A DNA stretch of 64,000 nucleotides from Ottelia alismoides (Eukaryota; Streptophyta; Magnoliopsida; Alismatales; Hydrocharitaceae): positions 248,001-312,000 of the forward strand of contig JAZKJV010005749.1 in the NCBI GenBank assembly GCA_037367405.1. Reading direction: 5' to 3'. The translations under genes and the position numbers were made by a program. Below are positions 1 to 11,500 of this stretch, one piece after another (positions within the stretch are counted from its first letter, which is position 1; each line of letters begins with the position of its first letter). The notes beneath the pieces were generated by a model, which saw nothing but the letters and a program-made list of their open reading frames with translations, did no database searches and was not told the origin of the DNA.

Positions 1-320
1 TAAAATGTGAGAAGAAAATCTAAATCAGGAGTGTCTGCATGGTCTGGCACGGTATTATAATCTGACTCGCTCGTGTCCATGTCAACTATCTCTGCATCGC
101 TCCCCTCTCTTTGATAATCAAATTGGACTTCACGTTGATCCTCATCATCATGATGGTCCTCCTCCTCAGCATTAAAAATGTGTGTCATCATGGATTGGCT
201 CTCGCTCCTCATCGTGTGCACCCTCCTCTTGACCAGGTGCTCGTGATGATCTACCGCTCCTGAGGCGAATGAAGTTAGATAAAAAAAATCAGGAAAAGAG
301 ATCATACATGTAGTTGTGTC
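1..320 (-). pseudogene. Outer Athila-like element, gag fragment 3
   Basis: This stretch has no long ORF. Read on the minus strand, it resembles the Arg/Glu/His-rich middle-to-late gag of the large element next to it (compare about 9530-9640). It ends at GTGTC (316-320), and the same five bases recur at 14832-14836, where gag-like sequence resumes. It is therefore the downstream part of a gag gene split by the insertion at 321-14831. The rest of this element lies left of the window. The reading frame is decayed. Confidence 0.6.
316..320. repeat. Target site duplication, left copy (GTGTC)
   Basis: GTGTC directly precedes the TG that opens the left LTR at 321. It is repeated at 14832-14836 directly after the terminal CA of the right LTR. 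A 5-bp direct repeat is expected for Ty3/gypsy integration, so this fixes both ends of the element. Confidence 0.85.
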
Positions 321-3318
321 TGATGGGTCGCTAAATACGGTGTTTAATTTGGTCACGTTGTAATATGTGTACTTAGCGATTCGGTCAGAACCGAGAGAAG
401 ATCTCCGTGAAGAGTGTCTCGGCTTAATTTATATCCCGGGCAAGTCCGGGGTCGAACACAGGGAGGCAAAGGAACAACTTAGGTTTTAATTCAAGAAATT
501 AGGTCTAGATTTCAGTGCGGTATTTTTTTTAGATTTTTTTTATGCAAAAAGAAATGCAAATGCAAGATGCGGGTGAATCAAGATACTACGAAAGCATACA
601 ACTTAGCTAAATTAATTTTAATGAGAAATTAATCCAATATATCCAAATTATATTTTTCCTAGAGTCCTAATCCAGAGATGAACACAAGACACATTTTTTT
701 TAGATTTTAGGGGTTAAAATGTAATAAATAAAAATGCACACTTTTTATGGGTTTTTTCGCAATTTCTCACACAAACAGTAAGTAAAAATTATGAAAAAAT
801 TACTGAAATGAAAACATGATGCAAGGAAGGTACAATATTTATTTTGGAATTTTTTAACAAAATATGAATTTTTTATAGATTTTTTTAGTGGAAACAGAGT
901 GACAGTGAGTAATTAATTCCTAATTAATCCACGTTCTCAAATTAATCAGAGTGCGATTTATCTCAAGTAGATATTTAGATGAGCAATCCAGGAGACTTGA
1001 AATTTCGTGAAAAGGATGTATGTGGATTTAATTAAAAATCAAATACTAACAACACTCTACAATTTATTTCGGGCACAAGACATCTCCATTTTGGTTGAAA
1101 TTTGGACAGTAAATTAAACACATTTCAAGACATCATCCCTAATTTTTATGGATTTTTTGGAACAACCGTGTGTGAGATATAAATTTAAGAGTCCAGAATG
1201 GGTAAACTAAGCAAAATTTCAGTTAACCATTTTTAATTAATTACCCAACTAACATAAAAATACAAATAAATACCCACAAGGTAGAGAATTAACTGCTCAA
1301 CACAATACCATTTTTTATTGAGTAAAACGATGCAAGATTGATGTCCAAATTAACAAGAGAACACAGGGGTGTTTGTGCAAATACAAAAGCTGAAATAAAC
1401 AAGCAACTTTATACAGGGACCTATTTGTAATTACAAAAATAAGGAAATAAACTAATGTAATTTTTACATAAAAAAATAAAGAAAAAGAAAAGGGACCTTC
1501 TTCTTCTTCCAACACCCGATGGGATAAACCCAAATGGGAGGAGGGCGGCCGGCGCCGTCGGCGACGCAGAGGGCGGCGTTGGCGCGGGTCGGCGGAGGAT
1601 CGGGCGCATCCGCGCGCGGCCGTGATGGGCAGTGACGAGGGCGGCGCGGGTGGCCGCTAGGAGGTGGCGAGGGAGCGGAGCCGTCGGCGGTTGTGGAGGG
1701 GAGGGGGGGGGGCGGCTGTATGGAGAGGAGGCGTGTCGGGCCGCGCTGGCGGCGCCTCCGCGCGCGGTGGAGGCGGAGAGGAGGGCGCGGCTGGTGGCGG
1801 AGGCCGCAGGGGAGCCGCGCCGGTGGCGGAGCCCGTGGAGGAAGGGGCGTGAGCGGCGGCGGTGGGAGGTTCCCACCGCTGCTGCTGTTGCTTTTTTTTA
1901 AATTTTTTTTAATTTTTTTTGCAGTAACAAAAGAAGCTTTTTTTTTGTTTTAATTTTTGTTTTACTTTTTTTTTAATTTTCTTTAAACAGGGAGTGAATC
2001 AAATGTGGAAAAAAAAACGTAGTGGTAATGTAATGAAGTAGAACAAATGAAAGATTATGTGTGGTGATACGATGGACTAAAAAAAATTGCAAAGATAAAA
2101 TCATGACAACAAGATGAAAATAAAATTACCTAAGATGAACGCGGGTGCCTATGGAGTGCTCACGTGAGCACGGTCTTCGCTCAAATCGCCGGCGTGCGAT
2201 GAGCTCGAGCAGCGCGCGGTTGCGGCTGCGATGTTGGCCAAAAAGCCAACGGATCACACCGGAGAGAGGGTCGTCGTCGCTCGACCGCGGTTGCGTCGCT
2301 GTCACCGATTCAACTCAGGGAACTAGGCTCTCCTCACATAAAGATGGATCAAAGGCAAAATTGAGGAGAATGAGAGGTATATAAAGATGATGGGATGAGA
2401 GGTTATTAAAGTGGTGGGGTTGAATGGGAGGTTGTATTATTAATGGAGTTGAATGGGAAGTTGGGAAAAAATAATGGAATAATGGAGTTGAATTGGTGGT
2501 TATTGTAGAGAATGTAAAATCAAATAATAAAATAAAGTTGGCTACTTTAATTACAATAAAATAAAAAAGAAGAGAAATGGTGGAGAATTTACAAGGGAAG
2601 ACAAACAACATGTACACATTTTTTCTTTACTTTTCTAATATGTACTTTTTTTATCTTTTTAATAAGAGATATTTACAACAGAAAAATATAATAAAATAGT
2701 ATAATTAAAATACAACACAAGTATGATTTTTTTGTATTTTTAATAATTAAGAAAGATACAATAAAAATTAAAGAAAGAATGTGTATATACATGGTATACA
2801 ATGTACATCTAGGTCCCAAAACCCAACTTTTGCAAACGAGCTCCGATTTTAATGAAACCACTTCCGTTGGATAGATAATTTTCTAACTTGAACTTTAAAA
2901 GTGAGTTCGGTGAATTTGGAGTTCATACGGAGCGGGAATTTAGCTTGGAAGTTGGTCTTTACGGCTTTTTCCCATTGGGATCTAGGAGCATTTATTTGAG
3001 ATATAATTTGTTTTGTATTTTTGTATTTTTATGTACATTATTATGAACAAGTTAGAGAAAGAATTAGCCAAAAAGGAGTTGAAATGAAATTATTAAAAAT
3101 ACATGAAGTTTTTGGGTTATTTACAAGTATAAAACTCCTTTATTTTTGCGGCTTTTTAGTGTTGATTTATTTTATACAATTTAATATATAATAATTAGTG
3201 TGTTTTATTTACAAGAGTCATTTTGTTAATTTATTGATTTTATGGACATTTTTATGGGATTTTACTCGGGGATTTTGCTAAGATCAAGATATTGTGATGA
3301 TGAATCACAGATTCATCA
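321..3318 (-). repeat. 3' LTR of the large Athila-like element
   Basis: A 2998-bp LTR, TG...CA. In element orientation it starts at 3318 with a 21-bp inverted repeat (TGATGAATC, centre TGT, GATTCATCA). The 1.2 kb at 2128-3318 is almost identical to 13637-14831. The GC-rich part at about 1500-1900 is only loosely similar to 12980-13380. Near the inner end of U5, at 450-464, lies the motif GGTCGAACACAGGGA, shared with the other Athila-like LTRs here. A 16-bp palindrome with a CACGTG core is at 2156-2171. Short ORFs in the GC-rich part look spurious. Confidence 0.85.
2156..2171. promoter_or_regulatory. G-box-centred palindrome in 3' LTR
   Basis: A perfect 16-bp palindrome, GTGCTCAC followed by GTGAGCAC, with CACGTG at 2161-2166. 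It lies about 1.15 kb from the 5' end of the LTR. CACGTG is the core of the plant G-box bound by bZIP and bHLH factors, so a role in LTR transcription is a reasonable inference. The same site is at 13666-13681. Confidence 0.5.
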
Positions 3319-3335
3319 CCCCCCTATCTTAAACT
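3319..3335 (-). other. Polypurine tract
   Basis: In element orientation the sequence reads GTTTAAGATAGGGGGG, directly abutting the TG of the 3' LTR at 3318. This is the expected place and composition for the plus-strand primer. Its G-run core resembles the repeated hairpin ends at 4906-5160. Confidence 0.85.
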
Positions 3336-4905
3336 TTGCTAGTCCTCGAGCAAATAAAGAATGAATAAGTTGGGTTAACCCCTGACTGTGCATGTGAATA
3401 CAAGACTTGATCCGTTCAAGAACTCTCGGTTTTAGATATCCTAAAATTCTAAGCTCAACCAAGCTCTAGTCAAAAGGTACCCAATTTCCCTAATCATCAG
3501 ACTCTCTTTGTATATGTATATATAAGGGATATGACTTTAAGTGTTGACTGCCGTTACAAGAGTAGAGTCACAACGTCACCCAAGGTTCCAGTCCAAGAGA
3601 CTCTCCTATGGACCCATCCTCAACACTAGGGAATAAATCATTTCTTGCATCCAATCCACCGTCTCTTTAGTTGTCAGACTTGAAAGTGTAGATGGAAGGC
3701 CAGTCGATGGAGGGCATAGGACTGTGTCATTTCTTCTCTTCCTCTCATTGGAACAAGGATCCTCTCAAATGCCTTATTACGCAACGCAATTTTTTTTGGT
3801 GTTGATCAGTGCGTCCGTCAAGAGAAGTTGGAGCCGTCTGCACTTGTTTTCCTGGGAGTACACCGGGGTGTGCCTTTTTTGAGTACCTATCGTACCTTCT
3901 ACACCCAGACTTGTAGCATTTACGATGCAGAGCCCTTTTTTGGTGCAAGCCCGACTCCTGGTCCTAATAGCGGTGGTCCAAGTGGACACTTTGAAATGGT
4001 TGGGAGCGCTCGCCTTTGGTGGAAGCTCTTTTGATAATTAACTTTGTGGAATGAGAGCTTTTCTTTGACATTTCATTGTTTGGTAGTATTTTTGGCTAGC
4101 TCCACTGCTTTTACCAAGAGTTGGCGCACACTGATCAACATTTTTTTATTTTATCACACCCTGGCACATAGGTAAATGTCAAGAGATAGTACAAGAACCA
4201 TGTTCTCATACTGGCTAAAGATGCTGACACTCAGGTTTCATGAAGCCTTCATTGATTTTATCCCATCCTCGAGCATCATTAAATCAAGTCCAAACTCAAA
4301 TCCCTCATCCCAGTTCCTCAAGTGAAATTTCAACTCATCTCATCATAACTGCAGTCGTGTATGTGAGGTGCAGATCATATTCTTAAGGTAGAGACTAAGC
4401 ATGCAATATAGCACACAAATCTTTCAAACTAGAGAAATGTAAATAATTAAGTCCAAGACCCTAATGACTAAGGCTGGTTAACTCAAAATCTCAAGACCTC
4501 ATAAACCAAGTGTTCTTGATCATCACTAGTCTTGTGTGAAAGTGAATTGTGTCAGGGATTAAACCAACTTATTAGTTAGTTTTTTTTTAGTTTTTTTTTC
4601 ACAAAGGTTTTTTTTTGTTGACAAACAAAGGCAAAGAAGAAGTTTTTTTTCGTTAGAAAAGTTTTGCTTCTTTTTTTTTCAAGAGTTTTTTTTTGAAAAA
4701 GATAGGTAAATAAGAAAAGATTCTTTTTTTATTGAAAAAGTTTTTTTTATAGCAAAAGAGGATTTTTTTTGAAAAGTTTTTTTTCTTAGCAAATAAGGAA
4801 AAAGAGTTTTTTTTGTTTTACCCACCCCATAATTATTGTATAATATATACAAAAAATACGTGAAAGTACGAGCTATAGGTAAAGTATATATGTAATATAT
4901 ACACG

Positions 4906-4981
4906 CCCCCTATACTTAGCTTGTGCTATGTCCTCATGGCACTAGGTGACAAAAAGACATAGCTCGTACTAAGCGTAGGAA
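4906..4981 (-). repeat. PPT-like hairpin module 3 (long form)
   Basis: In element orientation, a long imperfect stem-loop ends in GCTAAGTATAGGGGG. The two arms contain TAGTACGAGCTATGTC and GACATAGCACAAGCTA. The arrangement, including the AT-rich sequence after it and a second AGCTCGTACTTTC motif, matches the last module of the plus-strand element at about 32172-32300. Confidence 0.65.
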
Positions 4982-5015
4982 AGCTAAAATAATAAAAAGT
5001 ATAGAAGTCGATCCG

Positions 5016-5052
5016 CCCCCCTATACTTAGGCTCTGGACAGCCTAAGTGTAG
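5016..5052 (-). repeat. PPT-like hairpin module 2
   Basis: In element orientation, arms CTACACTTAGGC and GCCTAAGTATAG flank a short loop, and a run of G follows. The end of the module copies the composition of the true PPT at 3319. Confidence 0.7.
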
Positions 5053-5124
5053 AAGAAGAGCAAAAATGGGGCGGACGAGGTCAAGAGGAGAAATGATGAG
5101 TAAATACACATGGCGGGCATCGGT

Positions 5125-5160
5125 CCCCCTATACTTAGGCTTTGGTCAGCCTAAGTATAG
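5125..5160 (-). repeat. PPT-like hairpin module 1
   Basis: In element orientation, arms CTATACTTAGGCTGA and GCCTAAGTATAG form a stem, followed by GGGGGA. It lies about 110 bp downstream of the decayed pol end and is the first of three such modules before the 3' LTR. Confidence 0.7.
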
Positions 5161-5267
5161 GACAAGAGTAAGTGTGAGAACCGATGTGATCTTGAGAATA
5201 TACAAGGAAGGGAGAATGTACAAGAGTGATTGAATCTTCTAAGATGTTGAATCTGTATGCTGCATCT

Positions 5268-5528
5268 TCATGACGAGTAATATGATGTATCTGCTCTGTG
5301 CTCACTCTGTATGAAGTTGATGACCTCGACTTGGACTAACTGCTCTTTCGAATCAACAAAATGCTTCAACAGTTGTCCATTCACCACATGAGATTGTGCA
5401 CCATCTGTGAGATCAACTATCTCTACACTTCCATTCTCGTGCACTTTCTTAACCACAAAGGGACCCGTCCATTTAGATTTGAGCTTCCCATTGAACATCT
5501 TCAACCTGGCATTGAACAACCATACCTT
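5268..5528 (-). pseudogene. Integrase C-terminal tail cut off by a nonsense codon
   Basis: This stretch continues the pol frame after the TAA at 5531-5529 and stays open for about 86 codons. It begins K-V-W-L-F-N-A-R-L-K and contains KSKWTGPFVV, the usual C-terminal integrase segment of Ty3/gypsy pol. Together with the upstream protein it would give the normal integrase length. The stop most likely replaced a Gln codon (CAA to TAA), judging from the usual G-Q-K-V family pattern. Confidence 0.8.
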
Positions 5529-8500
5529 TTATCCAGGGACAAAGTCTTTGCACCTAATGTGCTGATCATGCCATCTCTTTACTTTGTCCTTATAAATCAA
5601 ACTGTTGTCATATGCCCTGTTTCGGATTTCCACGAGCTCGTTCAAGTTCAAGTCTCGGCAAAGCTTCCCTAGGTGACAACTCCAATTGATCTTCTTAATT
5701 GCCCATTCAGATTTATGAATCAATTCTGCGGGCAAATGGCATGGCTTGCCATAGATCATTCTAAATGGTGAAGTACCCAATGGTGTCTTGTAGGCTGTCC
5801 TATAGGCCCACAGAACTTGGTCCAAAAGTTGAGACCAGTTCTTTCTATCGGGACGAACCAATTTCTGCAAAATATTATTCACCTCTCTGTTCGAAACCTC
5901 TGCCATGCCGTTGGATCGTGGGTGGTAAGGACTAGTAACTCTATGATCAAATCCATAGTCCTTAGCTAAAGATCTCATATCTCGATTCACAAAGTGGCTT
6001 CCCCCATCAGATATAAAAACTTTTGGCACCCCGAACCTAGCAATAATATGGTCTCTCACAAACTTACAGACAGTCTTGCTATCTGCGGTTCGGGTTGGGA
6101 TAGCCTCCACCCACCTAGATAAATAATCAACCGCCAATAAAATGTACTCATGTCCTTGGCTGTTGGGAAAGGGACCCATAAAATCTATGCCCCATGCATC
6201 AAAAACATCACAAATAATCATCGGTTGCATGGGCATCTCATCTCTGTGTCCAACTGTCCCTCCCATCCTTTGACAGATCGGGTACGACCGTACAAAATCA
6301 ATGACATCTCTAAACAAGGTTGGCCAATACAATCCACATTGAAGTACTTTGTGAGCGGTTCTCTTTCCCGAATGGTGTCCTCCAGCCTCAAGTGAATGAC
6401 AATATGTGAGGACACTATGGTATTCCTCTTGAGGAATACACCTTCTCCAAACACAATCCGGTCCTTCGAAGAAAAGGAAAGGATCGTCCCAGTGGTATCT
6501 CCTCGAATCCGACTTCAGTCGATCAATGCTGCTCCTAGTCCAACCATGGGGAACCTGCTTGGAGACAAGATAGTTCACCATGTTGGCATACCACGGGAGG
6601 GAGTCAATAACACAAATTGACTCATCTGGGAAGGTCTCTCTAATCCGCTCATGATCAGGAGAATCCTTAAGTTCAATCCGAGAAAGGTGATCAGCCACAA
6701 CATTCTTCACTCCAGGTTTATCTTTAATCTCCAAATCAAATTCCTGGAGGAGTAAAATCCACCTAAGAAGACGCGCCTTCGCGTCCTTCTTTTCCATTAA
6801 GTATCGAATGGCTGTGTGATCAGTATAAATTGTCACCTTAGAGCCCAAAATATACGATCTGAACTTCTCGAGGGCCCATACTACCGCGAGCATTTCCTTT
6901 TCAGTCACTGTATAATTTTTTTGTGTAGGATCTAAAACTTTGCTCGCATAGTGAATCGCAAACGGAATCCCCTCTCGTCGTTGTCCTAACACAGCTCCTA
7001 TAGCGAAATCTGAAGCGTCAGTCATGATCTCAAAGGGGAGAGACCAGTCAGGAGCTTGTAGGATAGGCGAGGCACAAATCTTCCTCTTCAAGAGCTCAAA
7101 GGCCTCCAGACACCTGTGATCTACAACGAACTCTATGTCTTTCCCTAAGAGCTCAGTCAGTGGGCGGGCGATCTTTGAAAAATCTTGAATGAATCTCCTA
7201 TAGAATCCAACATGCCCTAAGAATGACCGCACTGACTTCACGTTGGTAGGTGGATCGAGTTTCTTGATCACCTCCACCTTGGCAGGGTCAACCTCCATTC
7301 CCCTTTTGGAGATGACATGCCCCAACACGATACCCTCCGTCACCATAAAGTGACTCTTCTCCCAGGAGAGTACCAGATTCACCTCTCTACACCTCGTGAG
7401 GACTCGGTCCAAGTGCGCTAAACATGTATCAAAAGAATCACCATGGACCGAGAAGTCATCCATGAACACTTCCAGGAAATCTCCCACCATCTCGGCAAAT
7501 ATGGCTATCATGCACCGCTGAAATGTGCCCGGGGCATTGCAGAGCCCGAATGGCATGCGCCTGAAAGCATAAGTGCCGAATGGACATGTGAATGTGGTCT
7601 TTTCCTGGTCCTCAGGGTCTATGGCCACCTGGTTGTAGCCTGAGTACCCGTCAAGAAAACAGAAGAACTCTTTCCCTGCGATTCTCTCCAAGATCTGATC
7701 AATAAAAGGCAAGGGAAAGTGATCCTTCTTGGTCGCGGCATTCAGACGCCTGTAGTCGACACAGACGCGCCACGACGTGGGTACCCGTGTTGCGATCTCT
7801 ACCCCCTCCTCGTTGGTGACCATCTGAATTCCCGATTTCTTCGGGACAACATGAAGTGGGGCCACCCACTTGGAGTCAGAAATAGGGTATATGAACCCTG
7901 CCTTGCACCATTTCTCAATTTCATTCTTCACTACTTCCCGTAGATTGGGGTTAAGTCTCCTCTGAAACTCACGGGAAGGTCTCACGTTATCCTCAGTAAA
8001 AATGTGGTGCGAGCAGAGAGCAGGGTTGATGCCCACGAGATCCGACACTGTCCAGCCTATTGCTTTGCGGTTCCTCTCTAAGACTTCTAACAACCTAGAC
8101 TCCTGCTCTAAAGACAAGTCTGAGCTAATGATGACAGGATATCTCTCTTTGGGTCCCGCAAGAAAGGCGTACTTGAGTGTAGGAGGTAGTGATTTCAGTT
8201 CTGGCAATGTGGTATCATCAAGCAGATCTGGCTGAACTGAATCTGAATCTGGTTCCGTGCTGCATGAAGGTGGGCTAAGCTGAGTAGTACTCGCCACCAA
8301 ATCAGAAGTATCGGGAGTCGGATCGTCAAAAGTATCCAAACAATCGGCAAAAGCCACGTCCGACTCGTCATCTATGTCCCATGATTGTTCCGAAGAGGAT
8401 GGAACTGACAGATCCGGATGGATCTCTAAGTCATCATGAGAATAGGTTGATGAATCTCTAACAAGATCAGACAACACCTGGCAAACTGCCTCATGCACTA

Positions 8501-11500
8501 TATCCTCTCCAGATAAAAGGGTCTCGCTCTGTCCTGAAGGAATCTGTCCCCAAATCCCAACTGTGCTAATCATACTGCAATCTGCCTCTGAAGATGAGTA
8601 CTCTGTACTACTCTCTGAATCAGGTCGCTGACACTTGGTTTGCTTCATCTCAAAGTTCACTTCTCCACCTGGAGATCTGAACTTCATCATTCCCGTACCA
8701 TAATCGAAAGCTGCGCCTGCGGTCCTAAGGAAGGGTCGCCGGAGAATGATCTGAGATTCTCTCCAATGATTGGGGGTCTCCATGTCCAAGACTGTGAAGT
8801 CCACCTGATAGTTCTGCCCCTCAATCAAGATAACGACGTTCTTCACTTCTCCCTTAGGTCTCTTCATTGAACGATCTGCGAATTGGAGTAAAGCTCTAGA
8901 TTTGCGAAGTGGTCCCAACTCCAATTTCTGATATAATGCTAAGGGAAGTAAGTTGATCGAAGAACCGTTATCTAAGAGTGTGCGTGCAAACGCAATGTCG
9001 TCAATACGACTCTCCACATAGTGAGCACCCATGTCTCTCTTTTTCTTTGGCAAAGTCTGATTCTTGAGACAATAGGTTGTGGCTACCGATAAGACATGTG
9101 TCTTTATATTTCGGTTATCTTTCTTCCTGCTAACCCTTCTAGGTGTGCATCTCACCTTAAGGTATTTTTGGAAGGCAGGATGGTTAGCCACATATTCATC
9201 AAATGGCACCTTAACTGTGATGTTTTCTTTACAAAACCGTGCCATATCGGGGTCATCTTTCTGAATCTTTTTGATGCGCTTTCCTGCCGTAAGAGCACGG
9301 GGGAAAGGGATTGAAGCTAAGGAAACAGAGGATGAAGAATCTGAATCATGAACTGAAAAATCATTCTTTGCATTAACGGAAACAGAGTTCTTCATAAAAG
9401 AATTTTTTTGATGCAACATGGACTCGAAATCAAAACTATCTACTACAGGTTGTGGAATAGAAGCTGGAGTGGTATCCGCCACAACCGGAGATGCAAGGTC
9501 CTCCGTAGAAGAATATCCATGCTGACGATGCTGCGTACGTGCTCTCCTCCTCCTCTCGGCTCCCTGAGTAGAAATCCTCGAATGATGCTGATGGGGCTCT
9601 GAGATATGATGCCTCTCCTCCTCGTCCTCTGAAGACTCCTTAGGTAGAGCTCCAGAGATGCCCCTCCTCGTGTCCCTCGCCCGGTCAGGTACTACCACGG
9701 TCCTTCCGCTCCTGAGTGACATGTGGTTAGCCTCGTCACACGAAAGAATCTCATGTTCAGATTTAGGAGATGCTGAATAGTATACCTGACCAAAGTGCTG
9801 CTGAGAACTAGAACGGTTCAGGCTATTGGGGTTAGCCTGAACTTGGGCTGGGATCGAGGTAGAGGGTGCAGTCTGCTCGTCTCGCCATCTGGACAGGCGG
9901 TTGACATCCACCCGTAAGTCCTGAACCTCGTTCCTGTAGGAACGTAGCTCGTCGAGTATCTGCTGCTGAATATCCACGGGACTAGACGATGAAGGAAGTG
10001 GATAAGACTGAGAAGAAGAACGGGAAGACTGGCCCTGCTGGCCAGTGTACTGCCTCTGCTGCTGCTGCTGCTGGGGTTGCGGGCCCTGCTGGCCCGTCTG
10101 GTAATGGCCCTGTCGGCCATACTGCTGGTACTGCTGCCTCTGCTGCTGGGGTGGATGGAATCCAGGGCTCTGCTGGGACGGTGGTGGTGCGGAGGTAAAT
10201 GCGGTGTTGTGAAAGGTCGGGGGATGCTGATAGGTCTGTCGGTCTCCCGTACTTCCCTGCCTGGCAGGGTCTTGAGTATACCATATCCCATTCACCTCCC
10301 AAACTGATGGAGGCTCCTCCTGGACTGTCTCTACTGCTGGAGGTGGCTGCTGGAAAGAGTGGGTGTAGGATTGGTCCTGCTCCCACGGCTGGGGTTGCCC
10401 TGACACCAACTGCTCCTGAACATGGTGAACTCGGTATACGGGAGCAGAGGGTGCAGTCACGGCGGGTATCCTTATCTTAGATACCTTCTCAGTCAACTCC
10501 TCCATCTGTTTTGGAAGTTTGGAGATGCTCCGATCTAACTCATCAATCCTCCTGTCGATCTTCTCGACTACTGTAAGCTTGTCAGCAAGGAGTCCCATGC
10601 TAGGGATCACGTCCTGAGAGAGATCAACTACAGCTGCTTTTCCCCCTCCATATGAAAGTGAACTGGGGGATGGTGTATAGGCCCTGCTGGCCATCTGTGA
10701 GCGGCTAGTTTCAGCCATCTGCTCGAATACCCTCCAGACGGTATCCGCTCCTCGTGATGTATAGCTGCCTCCACAGGCAGCGCTCACTAAACCCTGCATC
10801 TCAGGGTTGAGACCAGTGAAAAATGATTGGACCAAGATGTTATCATTTAGTCCATGACAGGGACACTTCTGCAGGATGTCCTTGAATCTTTCCCAAGCAT
10901 CACAAAAAGCTTCATGGGGTAATTGGGAAAAACTCGTAATGCGCGTCCTCATCATGTTAGTTCTACTCAAAGGGTAGAACTTCTTCAAAAACAGGTCCTT
11001 GAACTGGGCATATGTGGTGACGACGATCCCAAGATTCTTTACCCAGTAATCAGCTTTTCCACCCAAGGCAAATGGAAGGGCTTTGAGCCTAATATAATCC
11101 TGGCTAACATTTTGATGTTTGAGGTTAGCGCAGATGAGCTCAAAGTCCCTTAGGAATGCATATGGTCCCTCAGAAGCATTCCCATCGAAGTGTGGCAACA
11201 GGTTCAGAAAATGTGGCTTCAATTCAAAATCAACCTCGGGCTCGGCCGGACTCAAGTAGTTATGAATCTGATATTGTCCGGGGTTGTATGGCGCATCCAT
11301 TGGTAGTTGGACCCCAACATTTAGCTGTCCCAACTGAGCTCTCAATAATGCTTGTTGCTTCTCAGATGCAGCCAATCGGGCTAGTATACTTCTCATCGGG
11401 TCTTCATGGTTCTCTTCTTCCTCTTCTTTCTTCTTTGGAGGCATTTTACTCGTGTCTTCTATATGGCTTGAATCAGCAATGTGTTCTTTATTAGAAGAGG

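Larger units (their letters stand above)
3336..5267 (-). other. Non-coding 3' internal region of Athila-like element
   Basis: About 1.9 kb between pol and the PPT with no believable ORF, so no envelope-like gene is seen. Two parts stand out: a ladder of T8-T10 runs at about 4580-4820, and a set of stem-loops ending in a PPT-like G run at 4906-5160. The last bases before the PPT (GGACTAGCAAA on the minus strand) match the corresponding place in the plus-strand element (about 34168-34178), so the two families share this region. Confidence 0.6.

Noticed and set aside
1421..1901. Overlapping ORFs of 60-150 codons on both strands in GC-rich sequence (Arg/Pro/Gly-rich)
   Set aside because: They fall inside the LTR, exist in several frames at once and are not shared with the other LTR; they reflect GC bias.
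3745..4034. Small ORFs on both strands as an envelope-like gene
   Set aside because: No membrane segment, too short, and no counterpart in the related element; the region reads as non-coding.
6150..11494. Many 60-160 codon ORFs on either strand inside gag-pol
   Set aside because: They are shadows of the 2063-codon frame.
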